From Diphasiastrum complanatum (taxonomy: Eukaryota > Streptophyta > Lycopodiopsida > Lycopodiales > Lycopodiaceae), in contig CM055106.1 in assembly GCA_029204225.1 (NCBI GenBank), forward strand, positions 34,568,361 to 34,632,360: 64,000 bases of DNA, given 5' to 3'. This document shows positions 35,371 through 49,950 of this stretch, piece after piece. Position numbers and translations under genes: made by a program. The notes under the pieces were generated by a model, which ran no database searches, was not told the DNA's origin, and saw only the letters and a list, made by a program, of their open reading frames with translations. Position 1 is the stretch's first letter. Each line of letters begins with the position of its first letter.

Positions 35371-35945
35371 AACTTCAAGACTCGACAGTCCTGGATCTCA
35401 TGATTTGTCCTCTTGTAGTACCTTCAAAAGAGTCTTTTCTGGTTCTGAGCAAGTTGATGATTATGGGCCTTCTGTGACTGCTTTTGATTGTTGTCGTTCT
35501 ATCAGACAACTTTCTTCTTCTGTTGCTTTCTTGTTTTCTTCTTGATGAACAATGCTTGTGAGTCATTGATGGAGGATGAGGATGCTTCATTCCTTTTTGT
35601 TTCCTCCTGCAATAGCATGATTAAGACTCTAGACAATGTTATATCTGAGTGTGTGGTTTCATCACCTAGTTTTCATAAGAGGATGGCAAACTGGTCAACA
35701 TGGTCATAACAACGTCAGAGTATTTGACTACTGAACCTATTGCAGCCATCTACTCTAATAGAGTCTTAAATTGATTGATGTGATTATGAACATAATCACT
35801 TTCTAACATTCTGAGTGAGAATAACTTTCTCCTCAGATGCAGCTTCAAAGTGACATTTCTCACTTCATATAGTGTACTCAATATGTCTCTGACAATGCCT
35901 TTTGCAGCAAATGCAACAGTAGGAAATCCTCTAAACATGAAACTA
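35371..35945 (-). pseudogene. Copia-K gag, C-terminal part
   Basis: GIVRDILSTLYEVRNVTLKL, RRKLFSLRMLESDYVHNHIN, then a broken SLPSSYENLVM stretch and a decayed zinc knuckle (YYKRTNHEIQDCRV) at about 35400. It ends at the foreign segment starting at about 35945. Confidence 0.7.
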
Positions 35946-36970
35946 AGTCTATTGATTTAGAGATCAGACCGACTTCGACATCTCGAAGTCTATCCTACTT
36001 GATATCACAGCTTCAAAGTTGTTGGATCGACTAAGTCGATTCCCTAGCCATGCGCATGTACCTTGATTACATATTTAGCTTTGCGGAAGCATTTTAGGTG
36101 AAGTACATTAGAGCGATAAATTGACAGGAGCTATCAGTCACACAAGAACGATTTAATCTACTAACAACAAATAACCATAACATGAATGAAAGAGAGCATT
36201 CAAGACGACATGCACAACCTAGATTATTGGAATAGAAGCTATTCAATCATGAAAGAAATATACAGTCTAGAATGCATGTAGAGTCGCGATCTTCTTGAAA
36301 CAATGCTATGTGATAATAGAGAGGAAGATCAAGGCAATTGCGCTCTGAAGCTCAACTTGATCGAATTGGTCGACAAGTGAGCTGATACAATGTTCTTGAA
36401 GATAGCAGATGCAGCTTCTGGTTGTTCATGGAGCTTAACCGAAGCAACTGATAAGTTGCTATATAAATACTCATGGCTAACCGATTAAAAGAATGATTAA
36501 TGAGTAATTTACAAATATGATTAAGGCACTACTTGTTGTTGGTAGTCGCACTCGGACAATATCCGGTTCAGTTGGAGATTTTTTCTGGTTGTGACAAATG
36601 TACTAATGAGCTACCAATTTGATGATATCGACTTTTGGGAGGTGGCACATCACATCGACTTTTGGAGAAGTCGATGTCGAGGAAGTCTATGACGTGGAAG
36701 TCAAAAACTTCGTAGCTTGCCTTGAGAAGACGTCTAAGTTGGAGACTTCGATGTCGAGAAAGTCGATGATGTGGAAATCGAAGACTTCAATGTTGATGGA
36801 GTTTGATGTCAGGACGTCGGTGACTTCAATGTCGATGACGTGAACTTCGATGTCGATTCTACTTCTTACAAGAGCTCCGTTCAGACTTTGCACAAGGAAA
36901 CGTTGGGCTCAGAACCATTCGTCGGGAAAGTCAATGTCGGTTAAGTCAATGCAGACTGTCATCGACTTTC
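35946..36970. mobile_element. Unclassified ~1 kb insertion in Copia-K gag
   Basis: The gag N- and C-terminal parts of Copia-K lie on either side. The insert has no coding sequence. A TATATAAATA box sits at about 36460. At 36620-36960 a stretch is built from irregular repeats of GTCGATG and GACTTCGATGTCGA. It could be a solo LTR of a very different element or a non-autonomous unit. No clean ends or duplications were found. Confidence 0.4.
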
Positions 36971-37285
36971 CTTGTATTTATGCAGAGTATGCAACTGTAG
37001 GAATATTTACAACAACATAATAAATGGATCTAGATTAGTAGAGATAGATAGAGATGGAGAGGATAGAAATCTAACAATATTGAGAACGATGAGCGCGAAA
37101 GCTTTATCATCATTCAATTTCCATTTAGAGTCGATTGTGTCGTCTTCAAGCATTAATTTGATACTTGTGATAACATCCCACAACTCGTTGGCAATCAACA
37201 AGGTCTTCATCTTAAATTTTCACAAACAGTAATTGGATCCATTTAGCTTGTCTACAATGAAACCAACTTTGCTTTGAGAATCCAT
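36971..37285 (-). pseudogene. Copia-K gag N-terminus
   Basis: The ATG at 37285 gives MDSQSKVGFIVDKLNGSNYC, a stop, then KMKTLLIANELWDVITSIKL and KWKLNDDKAFALIVLNIVRF. The NY, W and LW landmarks are those of the UBN2 gag start. The sequence stops matching at about 36975. Confidence 0.7.
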
Positions 37286-37387
37286 CTGAAAGTTAGTCTG
37301 TCAATGAATCGATGACTTAAGAATGAACTAATATCGTGCGACATTGTAATTGGAAATCAATTATCTGAGACTGAAATTTGATACCAT

Positions 37388-39244
37388 ATATTGAAGATTA
37401 CGAGCAGATTTTGATACCAGATACAACTCTAATACCGTGGTGAAAGAAGAAAAGAGAATATGATAATTATAAAATCAAAGCCGAAAGACGAACTATCGGG
37501 CTCTACGGAATAATCTTTCTTCTAATGCATGACTACGCCTATAAAAAACGAACAAAGCAATCGTCACGTTCGTCCTCTTAGTAACTAACTTTGAAATCAT
37601 CAGTACTAAAGTGATTAAGGAGCTGATGGCTCGAGAAGGAACCTTTCTTTTGAAGGTTGATACCATCAAACAAAGAGGACTACAGAATTTGTGGGGGGGA
37701 TTTGCAGTTCAAGTACTCGCACGTGAACGACTACGAAACGACTCAATGTTTGCAAAGGATGGATGGCTAGCTTGTTTCTTGGGTTAGTTTTATTTGCGAC
37801 AATGCCCACCAAGACGCAAGCAAGAAGTCAAAAGTTGGAAAGGGCAATTCCAGGAGGGATCTTCTATGGAGCAGTTGGTCTTCATTTTGGGACAGCCACC
37901 TTCGAAACTGAAACTCACTGAGCATGGGTGATATCCAGTATCAGTTGGGTTTTTCCTCAAAGGGGAAAAGACTAGGATCCTCTTCAGAGATTGGCAACAA
38001 GTTGGATCGAGCCATAATCCTAGCAGATGGGAAGCAAAGTGTTGGAAAGGCTTTTTGTCCGAAGAACTCTACTCTAAGTCCGATCAGCTGATTTTATAAG
38101 TGGAGGGGAACTATCACACACACCTCTCTCTTGGGGCAAATTTTGAATGAAAGTTGATCAAAACGGGGGCAAATTCAAGGTGACCTAGCCATACTCACAC
38201 GCGAAGATTGGCAAACTTTGGACCTAATAAGTTGACAAGTTTTTGTTGTGGAAAGGAAAGCTTGTTATAGGCTTTCTCTGGACCAGCAATGATGAGGAAA
38301 CATATGAGTACGCTGGCTTGTGTTACGTGTAAGGCAGCTGATTAATGAAGGAACTGTGAAAGTTGAGTCTTGCATGAGAGACTTGGTATTTTGAACGGAT
38401 GCTAAGGGATAGTTCCCGTTGAGATCGGACTAGTGCAAACTCTTGGTGCATGTGTCTGATTCAAAGAGAGCTACTTGAAGCCAAGCTCGACGTACACTTC
38501 TTGTTTTGATTGTGAGGCAACTGACCAGTGATGGAATTGTGAAAGTCAAGTTTTGCACGACGAACATGGTGCTTCAAACAAACGCGAAGAGATAGTTCGA
38601 ATGCGGATCAAACTGGTGCGACCCTTTGGCTTTCCACGAGGTCAATGGTTACATTTGGGCTGATTCAAAGAGCTACTTCAAGCTAAGTGAGAGGTGCATT
38701 GCGGAGTACTCAATCTTTGTCTACCTTAAAGAGCCAAGATGGAAAAGTATCAAGATCAGGTTGGGACAAGGAGAGAAATCAAGGTGCAGAAGCAACAAGG
38801 CACGGAGTGGACCATAAAGTGGGCAATCAAACGATAAATCCTTTGGCTCAAGGAGCCTTGATACCTGTGCGGAACTGATCAAATTTGGAGCTCAGGGAGC
38901 TCAACACAAAGTGCATCAAGGACAAATCAAGAGCTCAAAGGAGTTCCAAAGTCGAAAGTCAGAAGCGACAGGGGCGAACATTTCAAAGAAAGGCCTCTGT
39001 CACCAGTTAATAAGGTTCTTGGGTTTTACGAAAGCGATATCAAATCTACGCTTTTCCCAGACAAAGAGATATTTTCAAGTTATGTAATTTTTTAGTACAA
39101 AGAGCTGAGCCTCCGACTTGTGGTGTGCCAGCTTCAATGTTAATAAAAAGTGGCCAGTAAATTGAGTACTGTGCCAAGTAGCTTAAATGTGTAGTTCTTT
39201 TAATTGGGAGACACCTTTACTTTAATCTGACATCAGATTTTATA
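37388..39244. other. Decayed retroelement 3' region; no gene
   Basis: No credible protein frame. Two imperfect direct repeats of about 181 bp lie at 38331-38511 and 38512-38695 (landmarks GGCA(G/A)CTGA, GTGAAAGT, GATTCAAAGAG..CTACTT). Such repeats are common in the 3' untranslated part of large Gypsy elements, which fits the purine tract and LTR-like start that follow. The left end may contain Copia-K LTR remains. Confidence 0.4.
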
Positions 39245-39257
39245 AAGGTGGGGTGGA
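39245..39257 (+). other. Polypurine tract of element L
   Basis: AAGGTGGGGTGGA directly before TGTTGTAAAG, the arrangement expected at a 3' LTR. Confidence 0.55.
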
Positions 39258-39830
39258 TGTTGTAAAGCTATCTTCATAAGCTTTACTTCCGGCGCCACTG
39301 GCGCCAGCATTGTCCCCGGCGCCAACGGCGCCGACGCCATTGTGACCAGAATCCAGCCGACGCCAAGTTCCTATGGCTGAAAATCTTTGATCGGTTCTAG
39401 CGAAGTCCAGAGAGCTCAGATCGATGTGCAATCACCTCACACGATCTAGGCATGATTAAAGGAAGCCTGGGGATCAATAAAATCTAGAGAGAGAAAATGA
39501 CTTTCTAGAAAGAGAAAATTCTAGAGAGAGAAAAACGTGCTTTACCAGCCTGGGTAGAGTGCTTGGTATGAGGGGGGTGCCGAATCCCACCAATACTATA
39601 GGGGAGTGTGGGTTGCGACTCAGGGCGAGCTCCAACCAAGTCTCAGCCTCTCTTGCTGGAATGTTGTCATGGCTCTCGCCTTGGCATGCTAGCGCCCCGG
39701 AGACTAGGGTCGGTCACACACTTGAAATGTAACCTTATCAGATTTATCAATAAAAGTGGGATTTTTCTCAAACTGACTCTGATTACCTTCTGGGTTTCAG
39801 TGTTCGGTAAAAGCGCCAGTTGTAAGGCCG
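39258..39830 (+). repeat. LTR of element L (3' end approximate)
   Basis: Starts TGTTGTAAAGC after a PPT. It contains four GGCGCC palindromes (39291-39332) and, further on, CTAGAGAGAGAAAA repeats (about 39480-39530) and AATAAAA signals at about 39476 and 39748. No partner LTR is in the window, so the end is a guess and the assignment rests on the PPT and LTR start alone. Confidence 0.45.
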
Positions 39831-39879
39831 TTTCAAAATTTTTAAGTTGGCACATAGCTGAGGGTCGTATCCCGGGACT

Positions 39880-40480
39880 CCAGCGGTATGCCGTCGGGAC
39901 CATTCGGTCCGTGGTGCCAGCGGTATGCTATTGGGACCATTTGGTCCAGGAACTGGTTGTCTCCATATCTGTCGCGGCTTGTGGTTCTGAGTGTTCCTTG
40001 CATGAACGTGAATGGGCTAAGCTCTTGGGGAACGGGCTCTAACCTGTCGGCTGAGTTGGATGGCTTGCTTGGGTGGAAGTTACCTGTTTATGGCTGTCCA
40101 GTCTGGTGTGGCGCCAGGTTGGCTTCCAACGCTCGTGACGAAGCTTTCAGTTGGTTAGGTCTGATGTAAGTCAGACCGCTTGCTTGGAATGGATGTTACT
40201 CGTTTGTAACGAAGCTTCGAGTTGGTTAAGTTTGATGTATGTCGGACGACTTGCTTGGAGGGGAGTCACCCACATCGGGACCCCCGATCTGGCATGGCGC
40301 CAGGTTGGATCTCAATGTTGGTTTTTGGAACTTCAAGTTGGTTAAGTCTGATCGTTGTTGGCGAGTTGGCTGCTTGTATGTCATGTGGGTTTGGATGGCA
40401 AGAGTTGAAGGCTGGGAAGCTAAGTCGTGGTTCCCGGCTCCCTTTGGGACCCTGCGCTACAATGAGGAATGCCATTTAGA
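39880..40480. repeat. Imperfect tandem and direct repeats
   Basis: A 37-bp unit CCAGCGGTATGC...GGGACCATT(C/T)GGTCC occurs twice (starting at 39880 and 39917). Downstream, AGTTGGTTA(A/G)GTCTGATG occurs three times (about 40150, 40218, 40336), each followed by a CTTGCTTGGA-like phrase in the first two. TGGCGCCAGGTTGG occurs twice (about 40110, 40296). No gene recognised. Confidence 0.6.
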
Positions 40481-41189
40481 CTTATCCAATTAGTGCAACT
40501 AATTAGGTCGTAGGTCGCAATTGAAGCTTAACCACAATGCGCTGTCATCCATCCAGTTAGGACATCGTGGAAATTTAATTGCTAACCAATCGGGTAAGTC
40601 TTTAGCTTCATAACAGACGGAAACAACCTTTGACACCTTCAATAGTTCGTCAATGTCAAAGTCACCTGTTGAGCGATTCCCGTGTATTTCTATAGATTGT
40701 GTAGAAACACAAATAAAACTATAGAGCCGGATAAATGAATGGATGTAGATTAACTATAGGATTATGGGAGAATAATCGAATAGAGGGCATCAAGATAATG
40801 AGGGTTAAAATCAGGGTTATGCCTTTTGGTTTCCAAGAGAAGGCTAGAATTTGGAAAATATTTTTTTGGATGCCAAGCTAGCCAACTAAGCCAAGCTAAC
40901 CAACTGAGCCGACCTCGTTCGATGAGGTTAAAGTTATGAGAGTAAAAGCACCTTTCCATGCTCACCTGTTCAATTGTGAAGTTGATGTAAATCACAAGCA
41001 TGGGTGGAAGAATGGGTGAGCCGATTTGCACAAAATCCCAAAATTAGATGTTGAAGAGCAAGTGAATTGTGTTCATGATGATGCTTGAACCCTTTGTGAA
41101 CTTGTCACATGGAAAGAGCCCCTAAGGCTTTTTGGGAAGAATAGTGGTACTAAAATAATTGAAGGGCATAGAGTCAAGGAGGGCTTAGG
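40481..41189. other. RPC5 upstream region
   Basis: About 700 bp before the GA-rich leader. It contains the unit AGCACCTTTCCATGCTC...GGGTGAGCCGATTTGCAC at 40945-41035, also present in the Copia-C leader. It also has a short direct repeat (AGCCAACTAAGCCAAGCTAA and CCAACTGAGCC) near 40880-40912. No clear TATA box. Confidence 0.45.
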
Positions 41190-41198
41190 TTAGGGTTT
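41190..41198 (-). promoter_or_regulatory. Telo-box in the RPC5 promoter
   Basis: TTAGGGTTT on the plus strand (AAACCCTAA on the minus strand). This is the interstitial telomere motif known from plant promoters of ribosomal protein and other translation-machinery genes. It lies about 110 bp before the RPC5 ATG. A GAGCGAGCGAG-rich stretch follows (41200-41228), typical of a 5' untranslated leader. Role inferred from motif and position. Confidence 0.55.
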
Positions 41199-41250
41199 AA
41201 CGAGAGAGCGAGCGAGCGAGAGCGAGCTAGCATTTCTTCGAAGGAATTAA

Positions 41251-41262
41251 ATGTATAGATGA
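41251..41262 (+). promoter_or_regulatory. Minimal upstream ORF (Met-Tyr-Arg-stop)
   Basis: ATGTATAGATGA in the leader, 55 bp before the RPC5 ATG and in another frame. If transcription starts upstream it could dampen initiation at the main ATG. Confidence 0.35.
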
Positions 41263-41305
41263 TCACACGTTTCACCAAGTGGAAGCGAACTTGCGAAGAG
41301 AGGTG

Positions 41306-45226
<3,921 letters not shown>

Positions 45227-45661
45227 GTTGGTTGTGTTCTAAGATGTCCTCTATATTCAATAGAACTTGCAAGTGTACTTCTTCACTTTATTTATGTCGA
45301 GGTTGAAAGTTTTTTGGAGTTAAATGTATCTTGAATAGACTTGTTTATAATTGGGATTATCTAACTAAGAATGGTATAAAGGAGAACGGATTGACCCATC
45401 CAAGGTGAGTTTGAAAGAAGTTTTCAAATCGCTAGTATTTGTAATCTTTGATGACACAAAGTAATTTGCTGTTTGCTAAATTTTTTTTTGCCTCTTGTGA
45501 TGAAAAGGGTTATTAATCAATCTACTAGAAGGATGTTAATGCTACCATCATTGCGGAGGCACCAACATAGGGAGGAGAGGGTATATTGTTGTTTTGTAAT
45601 TTATAAATTTTGTCGAGCCCTCAGCTCCCATCTCTAATGGAGATTTCAGTTGGAAACTTGT
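45227..45661 (+). other. RPC5 intron 2, first part
   Basis: No recognisable next exon. AATGGTATAAAGG...CATCCAAGGTGAGT at about 45370-45403 resembles a tiny exon with a good donor, but its translation has no match to RPC5 as I know it. The LINE follows. Confidence 0.4.
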
Positions 45662-45684
45662 TCTCTCTCTCTCTCTCTCTCTCT

Positions 45685-45830
45685 ACATCACCCATCCCCC
45701 CCCCTACCTCACCCCCCCCCCCCTCGCCACCTCACCCATCACCCCCCACGCTACCTCACCCCCCCCCTCGCTACCTCTACCTCACCCATCTCCCTCCACG
45801 CTACTGCTGCCACCTCAGCATTACTCCTCA
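45685..45830 (+). repeat. C-rich imperfect repeats in the LINE 5' region
   Basis: Irregular units of CTACCTCACCC with four C-runs of 6-13 bases (about 45698, 45710-45722, 45742, 45761-45769). The minus strand is correspondingly G-run rich. Confidence 0.8.
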
Positions 45831-46700
45831 CTGCTGCTGCCAAGAATGGTGCTTCTGCCAAGAATGGCACCCTCGCTAATGAGATGCCTGCTGGTCTGTT
45901 TGCGGCTGACATGGCACCCCCCTCCACCTCGTCCCTCTTCTTTTCGCACCGTCCTGACACCAATCCACAGCTCCTGCCACCGCACCCATTCCCTACACTC
46001 CCTCCAAATCAGTTGAACTCTTTTCCTCTTGGGAAGCTGACCAAATGAGAGCAAATTTCCAGCTCTTGAAGCAAGAACTTACCCAGTTGAAAGAGGTAGT
46101 GGTCTCCTTAGTAAAGGAAAAGAACCTGTTGCAGTCTAAAGTCGCCTCATTGGAGCACGTGATCAACACTAGGCAAGTTGCAGCCTCGGAAACGCACACC
46201 ACCATGATACGGGAGGTCGAGCACAAAATTGAACAGCATAAAGATTCATGGGCAGCAGTCTTGAAGAAAGGCACCAAACCTAGCGCCCCCATTTCCTCAG
46301 TTATCTCAACCACCATTTCGGAAGAGCGGTCAAGGGAGCAAAAAGCTCATAACATCAGGGTTCGTGGGATACCGGACACACAGGATGCCATTGCCGAAGC
46401 TACGAGATTTCTCGAGATCACTCTAGGACATGTGACAGGTGGGCTAGATATAGCTTGGAGGACCGACCACCAAGGATGCAGCTACATTGATCATCCGCTT
46501 CACATACCCAGACAATCGCAGAGAGGCGTTACGTTGTAGAGCCTATTTATGTGGCATTGCCATATTTACGGACGACGATCTTACCTACATCCAGGTTGAG
46601 GAGAGGCGTAAAGCCTTCTAGGTGGCTCGAGAGTCTGGTAGACGAGTCATATATCGAGATGGTCAGATACGATTTGTTGCTGGCACCCCTAGCCGTTCCT
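45830..46700 (+). pseudogene. LINE ORF1 (nucleic-acid chaperone type)
   Basis: A Pro/Ala-rich N-terminus leads into a heptad-like coiled coil (FQLLKQELTQLKEVVVSLVK, EKNLLQSKVASLEHVINT) at 46045-46170. Then KAHNIRVRGIPDTQDAIAEA opens the RRM-like part. After a frame change at about 46500 it continues FTYPDNRREALRCRAYLCGI, IFTDDDLTYIQVEERRKAF and ARESGRRVIYRDGQIRFVAG. This is the order seen in L1 ORF1 proteins. Frameshifts near 46030 and 46500 and an internal stop at 46619 make it non-functional. Confidence 0.75.
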
Positions 46701-46829
46701 AGAGCTAGGAATTCGGGGCCCCCGGGATTGGTGGGAGCATCTCGGGGCCCCATCCATACCATTTTTAGATTGGGGTATGGAATTGTGATGACATCCACTC
46801 ATCCTCTACAGCAGGTGATCTGATTGACT

Positions 46830-49800
46830 TTATCACTGGACAAAACCTATTGTTTTTTATGGAGACTCACGAGAGCCAAGTGCGCGGTTTACCCACCTTC
46901 CCGGGATACAGATGGGATTCAGTGTACAGATCTGAGACTAGATCAGCCAGTGGCCGTGGTTCGGGAGGAGTGGCCTGTCTCTACAGAGAGTCCCTTCGAT
47001 GTTTGAGTTCGTCAGGCATGATGAGCATGCACGGTATATTTGGCTTCGTATCACAGGACGAGCGATTGGTTTGGACAGGGACATCTTCATTGCTGCCTGC
47101 TATTTTCCTCCAGAATCCTCCTCCTTTGTTGAGGGTGTTGGCTCATCTTATTTGGACCTTTCAGTGGATATCATCAGATTTGTAGAGCAGGGCATATTTT
47201 CCTCACTGGGGATTTTAATGCCCGAACAGCTTCACGACAGACAGAGTTCCATGATGCTACAGATCAGATGCGAGTTCATGCCCTGGATAGTGAGAGCTTG
47301 GGGATCACTAGGATTTCCGATGATGGACCGGGACCTATTACTTCATATGGTGAGTACCTGTTGCAGTTTGGTGAGGCACATGAGTTAGCCATTTATAATG
47401 GCCTACCTCACTGGCTTGACTCTGGCAGCTATACGTGTCACCCTCACAGTGGCGGTCATAGTGTGGTTGATTACCTCATGGGGTCACCGTCATCCATTCC
47501 TCTCATTCACAACTTCCGTATCTCCCCTACCACCCTCTTTGATCATTCGTTCCTATCCTTCGCTACTGGCCACCTTCCACCACCACAACTTCAACACCAG
47601 TCCACCATCCTTCCCCGTGCACCCAAATACACCTTCCACCCCCTCTCTATCCCCCTCTACCAGGAATCCCTTACCTCCTTACTTCACTCTTTTCCACACA
47701 GTGAATCATTGGAATCACAAGCCGCCTTCCTCACCACCTGTCTCCACTCTGCGGCTACCTTGGCTTTCCCTTCTAAACCTCATAATCACAAATCAGTCCA
47801 TCCACGATCATCTCGACCTTTCCATCCACCGTGGTATGACGCGAAATGCCGATCCCTTTACCACTCTGTCACACATGCTCGTTTCCACACCCGCCATCTC
47901 CTCCGCTCTTCACGACAATTGTACAACCGCACACTCCGTCGCAAAAAACTTGCCTATGACGACTCCAAAGGAAACCGTCTTGTGAACCTCCTTCTCAGCT
48001 CCTCCTCTGGTGCCTTTTGGCGTGAGTTTATCCCTCGTGCCCCTCCCCCTCTTCTGGACGATTTACATATTTGGACCGACTATTCTACCCAGCTTTACAC
48101 AATACCCACTGATACGCCCATCTCCATCTCTCCTCGACCTTCAGACTTCACCTTCTTCACCCCTGACTTGGTTCGGGCAGCAATCAAAAAGCTGAAAACC
48201 CACCACACCAGAGACATTGAAGATCTTGAGTCTGAGCTACTGATTCACGCCCCCGATACCCTTGCCCCTACATTATCCACTCTCCTTAACCATGCTGTTG
48301 TTGAGGGCTTCCCATCCTCTTGGTGCACCAACATCATACATCCTATCCATAAAAATGGTGACCCCATGGTACCTGGTAATTACCGCACTATTATGATTGG
48401 ACATGTCCTCGCGAAGATATATGGCATCATCCTCTAGTCTGCAGTTAGCTCAGAAGCAGAGTGTAGGAGATTACATGCTTTGGATCAGGCAGGGTTCCGC
48501 GCTCATTATTTCACTACAGATCACATATTCACACTCTGAACCATCATTGAGGAAGCTAGACACAGGAAAGAAAAGGTTTACTATTGTTTTGTGGACTTCT
48601 GGAAAGCCTTTGATTCTGTTCCACACTGTTTACTTATCCAGAGATTCCGAGACCTAGGTTTCTCTACAGATATTATTCTAGCCGTCATGGCTCTCTATGA
48701 GAGTGTTTGGGTTGCTTTCGTCATGGTAGTGGCATTTCTGAGCAGATCTGGAGTACTATTGGGGTTAAGCAGGGATGCTCTCTCTCACCAGTTCTCTTTG
48801 GATTATATATTGACGAGCTAGAGCAGGTCATCTCTTAGTGTGGTGGGGACGGTTGTCGGCTGGGAGACGTTTTGATTGCCATCCTTCCCTATGTGGATGA
48901 TGTGGTACTAGTCTCCTGTACCAGAGAGGGATTACAGATACAGTTGGACTGTTTACACACTTTTTGTACTCAGTGGGGTTTAGGGGTGAACCTCTCGAAG
49001 ACCAAAGTTATGGTCTTCAATACCTCTCGGGCCTTCATGTAGCGCCAGGAGCTTACCTTCGATGGACAGTCCCTAGAGGTGGTTTCTTCATACACTTACC
49101 TGGGCGTGCTCTTCTCTGGTCCTACCTTCAGTATGAGACAAGCGACTACTTCTAGACTTGGGAAGGGCCACTCTTCCCTAGTCCAGTTGGAGAGATTCTG
49201 CTTCCGTAAGTCTATTCGGGATGCCCCGAGTAAGTGCAGACTGTTTGACACCATCGTCCCCCCTTCAGCCTTGTATGCCGCAGAGATATGGTGTACAGGA
49301 TTATCATCTTCACACTGGTCCAGCATTTCATGCTTACAGACCACCATGTTGGCTCGCATGATCCGAGCAAAGCCCTCGGTTCCCCATGAGATCATCCTTG
49401 CGGAGTTTGCCACCCCCCCTATTCAGATTGAGGCAGCCTTCCAGCTTATCACGTACATCCAGAGAGCTCAGGCACTTCCTGATACCGAGCAGAGATATAC
49501 GCGGATTGCACTCATGTCCTCTCATCACCTTCAGACTCAGGGATACCGCTATCATGGTTCTCTCAGGCATCACACTTCCTCATGGAAGCATTTGTTATCA
49601 CTATCACTGATCTCCCTTTGGGTACACACCAGTACATTAGACGTTTTTTATACAGAGCATACCTCGACCGTACCTGGCGTCACCAGCTGGGGGTTAAGCC
49701 TGACTACTACCGGACTCACTTTCTAGAGCAGGATGCCACTGGTCTTCCAGTTATACCTCGCTATTTGTCTTCTGGACTATCACACGGTCTCTGTTTCACT

Positions 49801-49950
49801 TTGGGACAATTCAGAGTCTCCTCACATCAGTTGGCTATTGAGGCAGGCAGATTCCAGGGTACACCACGAGAGGAGAGACTATGCCTGCTGTGTCCCCTAC
49901 ATGAGATAGAGTCCGAGGAGCAGTTCATCTTCAAATCCCCATTATTATGA
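46830..49950 (+). pseudogene. LINE ORF2: endonuclease, reverse transcriptase, C-terminal zinc motif
   Basis: Endonuclease: FMETHESQVRGLPTFPGYRW, then after frame changes HDEHARYIWLRITGRAIG, TGDFNARTASRQTEF (about 47208), SVVDYLMGS and FDHSFLSFATG. RT: LNHAVVEGFPSSWCTNIIHP IHKNGDP, FVDFWKAFDSVPHCLL, VKQGCSLSPVLFGLYIDELE and YVDD at 48890-48901, VNLSKTKVMVFN, SSYTYLGVLFSG. The longest clean frame is 47268-48437. The tail has CLLCPLHEIESEEQFIFKSP, a degenerate Cys/His finger. At least five frame changes or stops. Confidence 0.82.

Larger units (their letters stand above)
33700..37387 (-). mobile_element. Copia-K, decayed and interrupted
   Basis: Minus-strand Copia remnants in the order PBS-like TGGTATCAAA (37378-37387), gag N-terminus (ATG at 37285), a foreign 1-kb segment (about 35945-36970), rest of gag, protease, integrase and spacer. 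RT and RNase H are absent. All frames are broken. It is more degraded than Copia-A, B, C or J, so probably one of the oldest elements in the window. Confidence 0.7.

Noticed and set aside
39240-40170. Short frames in the GC-richer part of element L
   Set aside because: No motifs, overlapping on both strands, and the region is built of repeats.
41279-41305. Earlier start of the RPC5 frame (MEANLRREV)
   Set aside because: The codon is GTG. Plant nuclear genes start at ATG, and the first in-frame ATG is at 41306.
45370-45403. Possible micro-exon ending CCAAG|GTGAGT after RPC5 exon 2
   Set aside because: The donor is good, but the short translation has no resemblance to the next RPC5 segment.
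46547-46823. Overlapping plus and minus frames in the LINE
   Set aside because: Shadows of the frame-shifted ORF1 C-terminus.
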